A stretch of 64,000 nt of DNA from Sinorhizobium mexicanum. Its GTDB lineage: Bacteria > Pseudomonadota > Alphaproteobacteria > Rhizobiales > Rhizobiaceae. The number at the start of each line of letters is the position of its first letter. Positions within the stretch are counted from its first letter, which is position 1. Both the position numbers and the translations under genes were made by a program. A model generated the notes under the pieces. The model was not told where the DNA came from, did not search any database, and saw only the letters and a program-made list of their open reading frames with translations. This document shows, in pieces, positions 35,484-43,962 of the stretch. The stretch is taken from NCBI RefSeq assembly GCF_013488225.1, contig NZ_CP041241.1, positions 310,001 to 374,000 on the forward strand. Reading direction: 5' to 3'.

Positions 35484-36074
35484 TCACCCGCCGTTCATCT
35501 CCCGAAGCCTTGTAATGAATTCCTGCGGCCTGAGCCAGATGCCGGGCGTTTTATACCCCATGGAACGCGCAATTTCCGCCACGAAGGCGTTGCAGTTATA
35601 GAGCGACGCGTGCCAGAAGTGGGACTTCGCCTTGAGTTTGCGAATATCCGCGACGACTTCCTCGTACTCGGCTTGCGTCAGCAGAACGCGCCAGCTTGCC
35701 GACCTGTATTCTTCTTCCAGGTCGCCATCACTCGCCCCGGTCTCGGCCGGAACCGGCAGGAAATGGCCCATAACGTATGGTGCCGTATCGAGCGTCGCTG
35801 GTGCGAGGCCCGCAACTTCCGGATTGATCATTGCTCCGGCCTTGTTCGTGCGCCCGAAAATCACATAGGTGTGACCGTAGCTGAGCGCGTAGCGGGAGCG
35901 GAATTCGATGAAATAGCCGTAGTCTCTCTGCTGAGACTTTCCGGCCAAGCGCGACCCGGTGGCGTCGATACTTGAAACAAAACGCGGTTGGGGAGCCTTG
36001 TCTTCAGTTTGGCATGCTGCAGTGGTCATTGCGAGCAAAACCACCAGCGATATACGACCTCGCATAAGCGTCAT
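35484..36074 (-). CDS. Putative lipoprotein with H...NC-type hydrolase-like motifs
   Basis: A 196-residue protein with a lipoprotein signal (MTLMRGRISLVVLLAMTTAAC, lipobox TAAC). The mature part has YGHTYVIFGR early and YNCNAFVAEIARSMG late. A His followed much later by an N-C-x-x-F pair recalls the permuted papain-like folds (NlpC/P60 or LRAT-like), but the order and spacing do not allow a firm call. It ends in a short Gly-rich tail. The start could also be ATG 36065. Confidence 0.65.
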   Translation of the reverse strand: MTLMRGRISLVVLLAMTTAACQTEDKAPQPRFVSSIDATGSRLAGKSQQRDYGYFIEFRSRYALSYGHTYVIFGRTNKAGAMINPEVAGLAPATLDTAPYVMGHFLPVPAETGASDGDLEEEYRSASWRVLLTQAEYEEVVADIRKLKAKSHFWHASLYNCNAFVAEIARSMGYKTPGIWLRPQEFITRLREMNGG

Positions 36075-36192
36075 TACTACGCTCTATCTCCCGAGCTCTG
36101 ATGAGCGCAACGTTGAAAGCCAACTCCTGTGAGTGTGCGGCTTCCGCGCTGTAGATCCTAAGCCGGTGTGGCCATGAATAAATAACGTGGGA

Positions 36193-36208
36193 AGGGTCGC
36201 GAGACCCT
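36193..36208. terminator. Short perfect hairpin between two lipoprotein genes
   Basis: AGGGTC-GCGA-GACCCT is a perfect 6-base stem with a stable GCGA tetraloop, 20 bases beyond the stop of the small lipoprotein gene. No T-run follows on either strand, so termination would be weak; it may be a stabiliser. Confidence 0.35.
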
Positions 36209-36227
36209 CCCCGCGCAAAAGTCAAAT

Positions 36228-36362
36228 TTACTTATAGACTGGCGCCTGTTCAACCGGCGCTGCCGGCGGCGGGGCCTTCCCCTTGCCTTTGCCAATCGTC
36301 CCGCAAGCGCTCAGGCTGGCGACCGAAAACAACGCAATCATCACGATTAGAATTCTGCTCAT
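36228..36362 (-). CDS. Small 44-residue lipoprotein
   Basis: A short gene with ATG at 36362, AGGA just upstream and TAA at 36228-36230. It encodes a hydrophobic signal followed by lipobox LSAC (MSRILIVMIALFSVASLSAC), then a mature tail of 25 residues with GKGKGK and a Pro/Ala-rich stretch ending in PVYK. Small lipoproteins of this type are widespread in Rhizobiales; function unknown. It lies between a larger lipoprotein and an L,D-transpeptidase, so all three may serve the envelope. Confidence 0.72.
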   Translation of the reverse strand: MSRILIVMIALFSVASLSACGTIGKGKGKAPPPAAPVEQAPVYK

Positions 36363-36552
36363 TCAGAAGTCCTTTCCTCAATAGTCGGAATGGGTTATCG
36401 AAGGCAACATTTGAAGTAATAGTGGCGAATTGCGACTCGGCCTAGTGCAGAAAGGACACAGTTGCCATCCGGTTTGTCGTTGCCGGACTTTCGTCGGTGT
36501 CCCAAAAACACACAGCTTCATCATTTATACCGAAAATTCAGGGGAAACACCA

Positions 36553-37149
36553 TCAGATGATCAATACCTGCGTGCCTACGGGCGTGCGGCTGTAGAGATC
36601 GACGATATCGTCGTTCGTCATGCGGATGCAACCGTTCGAAACCGCGTGGCCAATCGTCCACGGCTCGTTCGTTCCGTGCACGCGGAACATGGTGTCTTGT
36701 CCGCCCCGATAGAGATAAAGGGCCGACGCACCAAGCGGATTGTGCGGCCCGCCGGAAACGCCGCCTGCATATTGCGCCAGGTGCGGCTTGCGCTTGATCA
36801 TGGCTGCGGTCGGTGTCCAGGAGGGCCATTCCGCCTTGCGGCCGACGACCGCCTTGCCTTTCATCGTGAGGCCCTCTTCCCCGACGCCAATCCCGTAGCG
36901 CGTCGCCCAGCCGCCGTCTTCGATGGCGTAGAGGTAACGCTCGTAGGTGTTGACGACGATTGTTCCGGGCGCTTCGTATCCCTCGTAGCGGACATGCCGT
37001 CTTCGGTAACGAGGATCGATGCCTGAGGAGTCTCCGAACAGGGATGGAACGGGCACCCCCATTCCTTGCCAGGTTGTACTACATCCAGAGGTCAACAGAG
37101 CCAGACCGCTCAGAACGAGCATCCGGCGCGTAATTTGGTCATTGTCCAT
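36553..37149 (-). CDS. L,D-transpeptidase (YkuD family), lipoprotein
   Basis: A 198-residue periplasmic enzyme. An RR-containing signal ends in lipobox LTSGC (near residue 23), so it is likely anchored to a membrane. The YkuD domain has GTIVVNTYERYLYAI at the start and FRVHGTNEPWTIGHAVSNGCIRM at the active site (H158, H168, C174). It cross-links peptidoglycan or attaches proteins to it. The start is set at ATG 37149; the frame before it runs into promoter sequence. Confidence 0.9.
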   Translation of the reverse strand: MDNDQITRRMLVLSGLALLTSGCSTTWQGMGVPVPSLFGDSSGIDPRYRRRHVRYEGYEAPGTIVVNTYERYLYAIEDGGWATRYGIGVGEEGLTMKGKAVVGRKAEWPSWTPTAAMIKRKPHLAQYAGGVSGGPHNPLGASALYLYRGGQDTMFRVHGTNEPWTIGHAVSNGCIRMTNDDIVDLYSRTPVGTQVLII

Positions 37150-37330
37150 CTTTACCTGCTGAGCAAATCGGTGCGCCCCGGATTCGTCTTTAACACCGCG
37201 GCGCGCGGCGGCCAAGTCTTGCGTGTCGATTAAGACGGCTGGAGAGGATAGAAAGTTGGTTTGGACTACATCTTTGCTTGCGGACGGAAGCATATGTGGG
37301 GCAAGCGTGGTATATCTGTAACGGCATCCG

Positions 37331-37436
37331 CTGCATGTTGCCTTAAATCGTGGCCGCTTTGAGGATAAACATGCAGCAATTCAAAGTGCTACAGCGTCCT
37401 TTGCGCGTCTGATAGACGCGCAAAGGACGCTGTAGC
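37331..37436 (+). repeat. RIME-like palindromic repeat, copy 2
   Basis: Full plus-oriented copy. Module A runs from TGCATGTTGCC to ATAAACATGCAGC. Module B is a perfect 22-base inverted repeat (37389-37410 and 37414-37435) with a 3-base loop, the best preserved in the window. It lies between the L,D-transpeptidase and an SDR, in a 445-base gap that otherwise shows only the SDR promoter. Confidence 0.82.
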
Positions 37437-37594
37437 TCAGGTGCATGAACAGGAGCGGGATCGACAGGCGCTTCTCGCGGGCTTGTCGGGATTTTCGGGT
37501 CGTTGAAGTGGATGCCGCTTTTCATGGCTTGTGAGACGTCTTGCGGCGCCGTGTCCGCTCCATTAGGTCGAGTCACGACAATAAGGATAGACAA

Positions 37595-38350
37595 ATGAAA
37601 CTTGGCTTCGAGGGGAAGGTTGCGGTCGTAACCGGTGCGGGTTCCGGTATTGGCGCGGCGGTTTCCCTGCAACTCGCTGGCGAGGGTGCAGAGGTCGTCG
37701 TTGCCGACCTGGACGCTGACGCCGCGCGCCGAATCACTGCCGAGATTCGGTCGCAAGGCGGCAAGGCCCACGACTTCGTCGTCGACGTGGCCGATGCAGA
37801 AGCTGTGGATAAGTTGGTGAAGTTCGCGGTCGAGAAATGCGGTGGCCTGCATCTGGCGGTCAACAACGCCGGCATCGACGGCATCCGCAAGACGACCGCC
37901 GACTATCCGCTCGATGAGTGGCACAAGGTGATGAACGTCAACCTGAACGGCGTCTTTTACTGCATGAAGCACGAGATCGCTGCCATGCTCGCGCACGGCG
38001 GTGGCGCGATCGTCAACATGTCGTCCATTCTCGGCTCGGTCGGCCTGCCGACCGCGGCCGCCTATACCGCAGCAAAGCACGGGGTTGTCGGGCTGACGAA
38101 GGTCGCTGCGATGGAATATGCCCGGATGGGCATCCGCATCAATGCCGTCGGGCCCGGTTGGATCGAAACGCCGCTCCTGTCGGAGCATGCCGACATCGCG
38201 AGTACCCGGCGTATGATGTCGCTGCAGCCGATGGGACGGCGCGGCAAGCCGGAAGAGGTGGCGTCCCTCGTGTGCTTCCTCTTGTCCGAGCAGGCGAGCT
38301 TCATCACCGGAAGCGTTCATCTCGTGGACGGCGCCTATTCGGCTCACTGA
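37595..38350 (+). CDS. Short-chain dehydrogenase/reductase
   Basis: A 251-residue classical SDR: VTGAGSGIGAAVS, acidic ADLDAD after beta-2 (NAD-preferring), VNNAGIDG, MSSILGSVGLPTAAAYTAAKHGV with Y-x-x-x-K, and TGSVHLVDGAYSAH at the end. AAGGA precedes ATG 37595. It is a single-gene unit with RIME-like repeats on both sides. Substrate unknown. Confidence 0.88.
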   Translation: MKLGFEGKVAVVTGAGSGIGAAVSLQLAGEGAEVVVADLDADAARRITAEIRSQGGKAHDFVVDVADAEAVDKLVKFAVEKCGGLHLAVNNAGIDGIRKTTADYPLDEWHKVMNVNLNGVFYCMKHEIAAMLAHGGGAIVNMSSILGSVGLPTAAAYTAAKHGVVGLTKVAAMEYARMGIRINAVGPGWIETPLLSEHADIASTRRMMSLQPMGRRGKPEEVASLVCFLLSEQASFITGSVHLVDGAYSAH

Positions 38351-38361
38351 GGTGCGAGCGT

Positions 38362-38420
38362 CTACAGCGCCGCGCGTCTTATCAGCCGCGTAAAGGACGC
38401 TGTAGCCTTTGAATTGCCGC
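38362..38420 (-). repeat. RIME-like palindromic repeat, copy 3 (partial)
   Basis: Only module B is present (CTACAGCGCCGCGCGTCTTA to GGACGCTGTAG, then TTTGAATTGC), in minus orientation. It lies between the SDR stop and the convergent cupredoxin stop and could serve as a bidirectional terminator. Confidence 0.7.
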
Positions 38421-38428
38421 ACCTCGGT

Positions 38429-38758
38429 TCAAGGACGAACGGTGATGTGGCCCTTCATATTGGGGTGATAACGGCAGATATAGTCGAAGCTGCCAGGCTC
38501 ACTCATCAGAAGGCGACCTGATTTCTTCGCCGGCACGAGCACCTCCGTACCTCCCTTCATGGTGGCGGTGTGGACGAGCGCATCCTTGTTGATCCACTCG
38601 ACTTCATCACCCACCTTCGCCTCGACCTCTGCGGGCGCGTAAGTGAGGCGGTCGATCGTCACCTCGATGGTTCCAGCCTGCGCGGGAACGGCGATGGCCG
38701 CCGTTCCCAACGACAGGGCGAGAAAAGCCCATCCCAGCGGGTTCGCTGCCGCGTTCAT
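38429..38758 (-). CDS. Cupredoxin-domain (plastocyanin/amicyanin-like) protein
   Basis: A 109-residue periplasmic blue-copper-type protein with a signal peptide ending near AQA (residue 28). Type-1 copper ligands are visible: H in LVHTATM and C-x-x-H-x4-M in CRYHPNMKG. It is the last gene of the ECF sigma / DUF4142 operon, overlapping the DUF4142 gene by 4 bases. An electron-transfer or copper-handling role in envelope stress is plausible. Confidence 0.88.
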   Translation of the reverse strand: MNAAANPLGWAFLALSLGTAAIAVPAQAGTIEVTIDRLTYAPAEVEAKVGDEVEWINKDALVHTATMKGGTEVLVPAKKSGRLLMSEPGSFDYICRYHPNMKGHITVRP

Positions 38759-39279
38759 TTCAGCTCCATCGCGACATGCTCGGCGTGCTGCTGATGACCC
38801 TGGAACAGCTTCAGCCCGGTCTCAAGCAGGGACTTGAGCTCGGCGTTCTGCGCAGAAGGGATCAGCAGGGTTTCCAGCGCGCCATTGACCTGCTTGTGGT
38901 ACGCGACCTCGTTCTCGACATAGGCCTTGTCGAAGTCAGCCCCCGTCAGCTTCGCCAGTTCCGAACGCTTGGTTTCGGCCGCCTTCGACAGAGCTTTGCT
39001 GGTGTCGTTGTCCTCGGGCGTAACATTGAGCTTCTTGACGAGATCGAGCGCCTGCTTGTTCACCGACTCGTGGTCGCGCACCATGCTCTCGGCGAATTCG
39101 ACGACGGCCTTGTTTTTCGACGTTGCAATGGCCTGTTTTGCCGCTTCGACATCGATCACACCTGCGGTGTAGGCGATATGCGCGATCTGTGGATCCGTCG
39201 GCTTGTCGGCAGCGAGCGCCCAATTGCCCCCGAGCAACAGGGCGATTGCAGCAGCCGCGGTGGTTAAGCGTATGGTCAT
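38755..39279 (-). CDS. DUF4142 family periplasmic protein
   Basis: A 174-residue protein with a signal peptide (cleavage near ALA-AD, residue 23) and a ferritin-like helical DUF4142 domain: IAHIAYTAGVIDVEAAKQAI, FAESMVRDHESVNKQALDL, YVENEVAYHKQVNGAL, and the C-terminal FQGHQQHAEHVA. The conserved His/Glu residues could bind metal. Its promoter region carries the same 30-base motif as the sigma gene upstream, so it is a likely direct target of that sigma factor. Confidence 0.85.
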   Translation of the reverse strand: MTIRLTTAAAAIALLLGGNWALAADKPTDPQIAHIAYTAGVIDVEAAKQAIATSKNKAVVEFAESMVRDHESVNKQALDLVKKLNVTPEDNDTSKALSKAAETKRSELAKLTGADFDKAYVENEVAYHKQVNGALETLLIPSAQNAELKSLLETGLKLFQGHQQHAEHVAMELK

Positions 39280-39321
39280 CGGATGTTCCTTTCCTCGAAG
39301 ATCAAAGCGTGTTGACGTGCT

Positions 39322-39351
39322 TTGGATGCTTCGCGGGCCGAAACGTTCCCG
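39322..39351 (-). promoter_or_regulatory. ECF-sigma-type promoter motif ahead of the DUF4142 gene
   Basis: On the minus strand: CGGGAACGTTT-N11-GCATCCAA, ending 43 bases before the start codon. The same two boxes with the same 11-base spacing occur upstream of the sigma gene. GGAAC is a classic ECF -35 core; the second box is the presumed -10. Confidence 0.65.
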
Positions 39352-39352
39352 A

Positions 39353-40036
39353 TTACCTGTCGCCGCCCTCCGGTTCCTGTTGCGAGATGCGGGCCAGCAC
39401 CGCCTCAGTCAGACGCTCGCAACGTTTGCCAGCGAAGGGGAAGGCGTCGAGCAGCAGCGGACCGATCTGTCTCTCCAGTTGCTCCTTGATGAGATGTCGC
39501 GCGCGAAAGAGCCGCGTTCGCACGGTTTCCGGCCGAAGCGCCAGAAGATCGGCAGTCTCCTCGTTGCTGAGCCCTTCGATCACCCGCGTGACGAATACGG
39601 CGCGGTAGATATCCGGAAGCTGATCGGTCGCCTTTTCGACAAGGTCGAGAATCTGTCGCTGTGCCATCGTTTTTTCCGGATTATCGGTGTCTGCGTTGCG
39701 CGGGAAGGCGATGATCTCCGCCTGATGGGTTTGCATCATGTCTTCGGTAAGCCGCTTCCGGCGCCGCCCCTGGCGCAGCCGGCCCAAGGCCTCGTTGATC
39801 ACGATGCGGGAGAGCCACGTGCTGATCGCCGAGTCGCCGCGGAATTCGGAAAAATGCGTGAAGGCGCGGACATAGGCCTCCTGGAGAACGTCCTCCGCAT
39901 CGCTGTTGTTCTGCACGATGCTTCGCGCAATGCGATAGAGCTTGCGATTATGCGTCTGCATGATCACGCGGAACGCTTCGATGTCTTGCGGCGAGGTCTC
40001 GCGTTTTCGGGTGGGGACTGCGTCAGCAATGGGCAT
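39353..40036 (-). CDS. ECF-type RNA polymerase sigma factor
   Basis: A 227-residue sigma factor with region 2 (YRIARSIVQNNSDAEDVLQEAYVRAFTHFSEFRGDSAISTWLSRI) and region 4 (LVEKATDQLPDIYRAVFVTRVIEGLSNEETADLLALRPETVRTRLFRAR). A 40-residue C-terminal extension (LLLDAFPFAGKRCERLTEAVLARI) follows. ATG 40036 has AAGGAG upstream; the frame continues a few codons further. No anti-sigma gene is next to it. It heads the DUF4142/cupredoxin operon and carries its own copy of the promoter motif, so it is probably autoregulated. Confidence 0.9.
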   Translation of the reverse strand: MPIADAVPTRKRETSPQDIEAFRVIMQTHNRKLYRIARSIVQNNSDAEDVLQEAYVRAFTHFSEFRGDSAISTWLSRIVINEALGRLRQGRRRKRLTEDMMQTHQAEIIAFPRNADTDNPEKTMAQRQILDLVEKATDQLPDIYRAVFVTRVIEGLSNEETADLLALRPETVRTRLFRARHLIKEQLERQIGPLLLDAFPFAGKRCERLTEAVLARISQQEPEGGDR

Positions 40037-40058
40037 GGTTGAGGCTCCTTGTCGCACA

Positions 40059-40088
40059 TTGGATGCCGGATCCGCTCAAACGTTCCCG
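40059..40088 (-). promoter_or_regulatory. ECF-sigma-type promoter motif ahead of the sigma gene
   Basis: Minus strand CGGGAACGTTT-N11-GCATCCAA, identical in both boxes and spacing to the motif at 39322-39351. Its last base is 23 bases before the sigma gene ATG, consistent with an autoregulated ECF promoter with a short leader. Confidence 0.65.
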
Positions 40089-40134
40089 GATGTGCAGCAG
40101 GCAACCATCTTATCGCGATCGCCTGCGCGCCTCA

Positions 40135-40248
40135 AAAGAGAAAGCCCGGCGCGGGAGGAGGGGCACCGGGCTTTCGATTCTGATCGGCAACTGGGGGAGG
40201 AGGGTTGCCGATCCCACGATAGAGCCGGGAGGAGGAGGCTCCATCGAT
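40135..40248 (-). ncRNA. Probable small RNA with three CCUCCUCCC-loop hairpins (cuckoo / alpha-r14 type)
   Basis: Read on the minus strand there are three successive hairpins: stem 40222-40226/40237-40241 (extended by CGAT/ATCG), perfect 10-base stem 40182-40191/40204-40213, and perfect 9-base stem 40141-40149/40166-40174. Each loop contains CCTCCTCCC. The last hairpin runs into TTTCTCTTTTGAG, a rho-independent terminator in this direction only. A TTGAAG-N17-CATTGT box upstream could be the promoter. Anti-Shine-Dalgarno loops of this kind define the alphaproteobacterial cuckoo / alpha-r14 sRNA group. The 5' end is approximate. Confidence 0.7.
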
Positions 40249-40513
40249 GAGTCATACAATGGTGTTGCGGTGCAGCGCCTTCAAGTCCGAGAGGCGAGAT
40301 TTTCCAGAGCGGAGTGAGGAAAAGTCTGAGCGGTTTTCCACCCGCATCCCGCTCCAAGTTTATTAGAAGCGATCACGTTTATGATCCAGACGGCAACAGT
40401 GCCGACGTTTGGGCACGCATGGACCGTTGAGCGGCACCGCTCATCGAAGCGATGCGCTTGCATTCGCCGCCGTCTGCGCCAGATTCAGAGGACCGAACAG
40501 GAAGGAGGCAGCC

Positions 40514-40798
40514 ATGGCGGAGGATCGCAGAGCGGCTCTGGTCCGGATCACTGGAAGGGTGCAGGGCGTCGCCTTCCGCGTCTGGACCCGCGACGAAGCG
40601 GCACGGCTTGGCCTGGCGGGCTGGGTCCGCAACGAACACGACGGCTCCGTCACCGCCCTGATTGCTGGACCCGAGGCGGCGATTTCGATGATGCTGAGCC
40701 GGTTCTGGAAAGGCCCGCCCGCCGCACGGGTGTCAAACGTCGAGAGCGAAGATGCGTCGTCCGTGCATGCGCCCGTGGGGTTTCAAATCACCGATTGA
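40514..40798 (+). CDS. acyP: Acylphosphatase
   Basis: A 94-residue acylphosphatase, hydrolysing acyl phosphates in the cytoplasm. The signature GRVQGVAFR contains the phosphate-binding arginine (R22), and GWVRNEHDGSV contains the catalytic asparagine (N40), both at the usual positions. GAAGGAGG precedes ATG 40514. Upstream in-frame sequence to 40409 lacks similarity. It converges on pcaF with a palindromic repeat between. Confidence 0.92.
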   Translation: MAEDRRAALVRITGRVQGVAFRVWTRDEAARLGLAGWVRNEHDGSVTALIAGPEAAISMMLSRFWKGPPAARVSNVESEDASSVHAPVGFQITD

Positions 40799-40805
40799 CG
40801 CGATG

Positions 40806-40900
40806 CTCCACAGCGCCGCCTACGGCTTGTTTCCCTCAATCGGAACCGATTTAAGGAAGTGCTACAGCACCGTGCGTCTGAAGAGACGCACGGTGCTGAA
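40806..40900 (+). repeat. RIME-like palindromic repeat, copy 4
   Basis: Diverged copy (CACAGCGCCGCC..., GATTTAAGGAAGTGCTACAG) ending in a perfect 15-base hairpin, 40865-40879 with 40884-40898, loop GAAG. It fills the gap between convergent acyP and pcaF genes and is well placed as a two-way terminator. Confidence 0.68.
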
Positions 40901-40915
40901 GGTACCCGGCGCGGG

Positions 40916-42117
<1,202 letters not shown>

Positions 42118-42118
<1 letters not shown>

Positions 42119-42909
42119 CAGGCGGCTTCCTTATCCTTGTCGGTGCCCTGATGGGCCTTCTTGGTGCGGGCGTTGATGTCGCGCAGCACCGAAAGTTCCG
42201 TTTCCGTCGGCACCGGCGTCTCGATGATCGTGTCGGCGAATTTGATCGCCCAGCCGCAGTTTTCGACGATCTCATCACGCGTGACGCCGTGATGGATCGA
42301 GACGACGGTGAGTTCCTTCGTCTCGGCATCGGGCTCGAGGATGCAAAGATCGGTGATGACGCGGGTCGGTCCCTGCGTCTTCATGCCGAGCCGTTCGCGG
42401 TGGTCGCCGCCTTCGCCGTGGCCCATCGAGGTGATGAAGGGTAGCTTCTCGACGAAACCGCGCTTCGAGAGTGCCATGGTGATGAAGATACGGCCGCAGT
42501 TGGAGGCGATCTCCGGCGCACCGCCGCCGCCCGGCAGGCGGACCTTCGGGTGGTCGTAGGGGCCGACCACCGTCGTGTTGAGATTGGCGAAGCGGTCGAT
42601 CTGCGCGCCGCCGAGGAAGCCGGTCGTGATGCGTCCGCCCTGCAGCCAGTAGCGGAACATTTCCGGCACCGAGACGGTGAAGAGTGCTGTATCGCAGAGC
42701 TCGCCGTCGCCGATCGACAGCGGCAGCACGTCCGGCTTGGTGCCGACGGTGCCGCTTTCGTAGATCAGCGTGATGTCCGGCGCATGCGTCAGCCGGGCGA
42801 CGTTGCAGGCCGCCGACGGCGCGCCGATGCCGACGAAGCAGACGTCGTCATTGGAAAGTTCGCGCGAGGCGGCAATCGTCATCATTTCCGTGGGTGTGAA
42901 ATCCGTCAT
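42118..42909 (-). CDS. pcaJ: 3-oxoadipate CoA-transferase subunit B
   Basis: A 263-residue subunit of succinyl-CoA:3-oxoadipate CoA-transferase (CatJ-length variant). Blocks: VCFVGIGAPSAACNVARLTHAPD, LIYESGTVGTKPDVLPLSIGDGE with the region that supplies the catalytic glutamate, and GGRITTGFLGGAQIDRFANLNTTVVG. Start ATG 42909 has GAGGCGACG just upstream. It works with PcaI, encoded 10 bases upstream. Confidence 0.92.
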
Positions 42910-42919
42910 CGTCGCCTCC

Positions 42920-43777
42920 TCACGCGGCCTTTGCCGACTTTGCGGCATGTCTGGCGAAGTCCTCGGGCTTCGCGTCGAGCACGTTTTCCTTGATCCAGGC
43001 GGTAAACGTTTCACGGTCGCGGGCGATCTCGTCCCAAGCGATGTAGAAGGCGTTGGAGCGTGGATAATAGCCGTGCGCATAGGAGGGGAAGGCGCCGCCC
43101 GGCACATGGACGACTGCCGTCACGGCCCACGTCGGCAGCACGACCGAATTCGGGGAGGGCGGGTTAAGCTCGTCGACGATCTCCTCGACGGTCACGATCG
43201 AGCGCGTGGCGGCAAGGACTGCTTCCTTCTGCACGCCGACGATGCCTTCGAGGAGCACATTGCCCTTCCGGTCAGCCCGCTGTGCGTGGATGATCGTCAC
43301 GTCCGGACGGATCGCCGGCACGGCGGCAAGCACTTCGCCGGTGAACGGGCAGGTAACACTTTTGATGTTCGCATTTACCTTCGGCAGGTCGGCGCCGATA
43401 TAGCCTCTGAGCATTGCGAAGGGCAGGTTTGTGGCGCCCGCCTCATAGGCGTTCGCCATCGCCGCGTGTGAGTGTTCCTCGATTTCCAGCGGCCGCGGCC
43501 ATTGATTTTCGACCGCATCGCGGAACCGGTGCAGCGAGCCGACGCCGGGATTGCCGCCCCAGGAGAATTTCATGCCCCGTGCGGCGCCGACGCCGATCAA
43601 CTGGTCATAAAGAATGTCCGGCGTCATGCGGACGAGGAAGAGGTCCTTCCTGCCCTGGCGGATCACCTCATGGCCGGCGGCATAGGGAATGAGATGGGTA
43701 AAACCTTCCATGGCGACGGTGTCGCCATCCTTCACGTTCTCGGCGACCGCCTGGGCGAGCGACAATATGCGAGCCAT
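42920..43777 (-). CDS. pcaI: 3-oxoadipate CoA-transferase subunit A
   Basis: A 285-residue subunit of the same CoA-transferase. Blocks: VKDGDTVAMEGFTHLIPYAAGHEVIRQGRKDL and KFSWGGNPGVGSLHRFRDAVE. GGAGGAGGGCC precedes ATG 43777; the frame to 43930 runs through the regulatory palindrome and is not used. First gene of pcaIJF, divergent from the IclR regulator gene, with a 12-base-arm palindrome between. Confidence 0.92.
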   Translation of the reverse strand: MARILSLAQAVAENVKDGDTVAMEGFTHLIPYAAGHEVIRQGRKDLFLVRMTPDILYDQLIGVGAARGMKFSWGGNPGVGSLHRFRDAVENQWPRPLEIEEHSHAAMANAYEAGATNLPFAMLRGYIGADLPKVNANIKSVTCPFTGEVLAAVPAIRPDVTIIHAQRADRKGNVLLEGIVGVQKEAVLAATRSIVTVEEIVDELNPPSPNSVVLPTWAVTAVVHVPGGAFPSYAHGYYPRSNAFYIAWDEIARDRETFTAWIKENVLDAKPEDFARHAAKSAKAA

Positions 43778-43894
43778 CCTGGCCCTCCTCCGTTGATGTT
43801 GCCGAATTTCCAGGCAGGGGGACCCGCGGTCCGCCTGGCTTTCGTCATCGGCGATGGCGGAAATAAGCGCTCGTTTCAGCCTATCGTCAAATAT

Positions 43895-43933
43895 TTTGTG
43901 CGATATTTGACATTTGTTCATATATCGCACAAA
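43895..43933. promoter_or_regulatory. Large palindrome between pcaI and the pcaR-type gene
   Basis: Perfect 12-base arms TTTGTGCGATAT (43895-43906) and ATATCGCACAAA (43922-43933) with a 15-base centre. The centre begins TTGACA, a -35 box for the rightward promoter with CAAATA 17 bases on, so a bound regulator would cover it. A matching site for the IclR-type PcaR regulator is the natural reading. Confidence 0.75.
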
Positions 43934-43962
43934 TAGAGATGAACAAACGAGGTGAGTGAATC

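Noticed and set aside
36193..36208. Intrinsic terminator for the small lipoprotein gene
   Set aside because: The hairpin is perfect but has no T-run on either strand, so a full terminator role is not supported; kept only as a weak hairpin.
43778..43930. N-terminal extension of pcaI
   Set aside because: The extension runs through the PcaR palindrome, and a strong ribosome site precedes ATG 43777.
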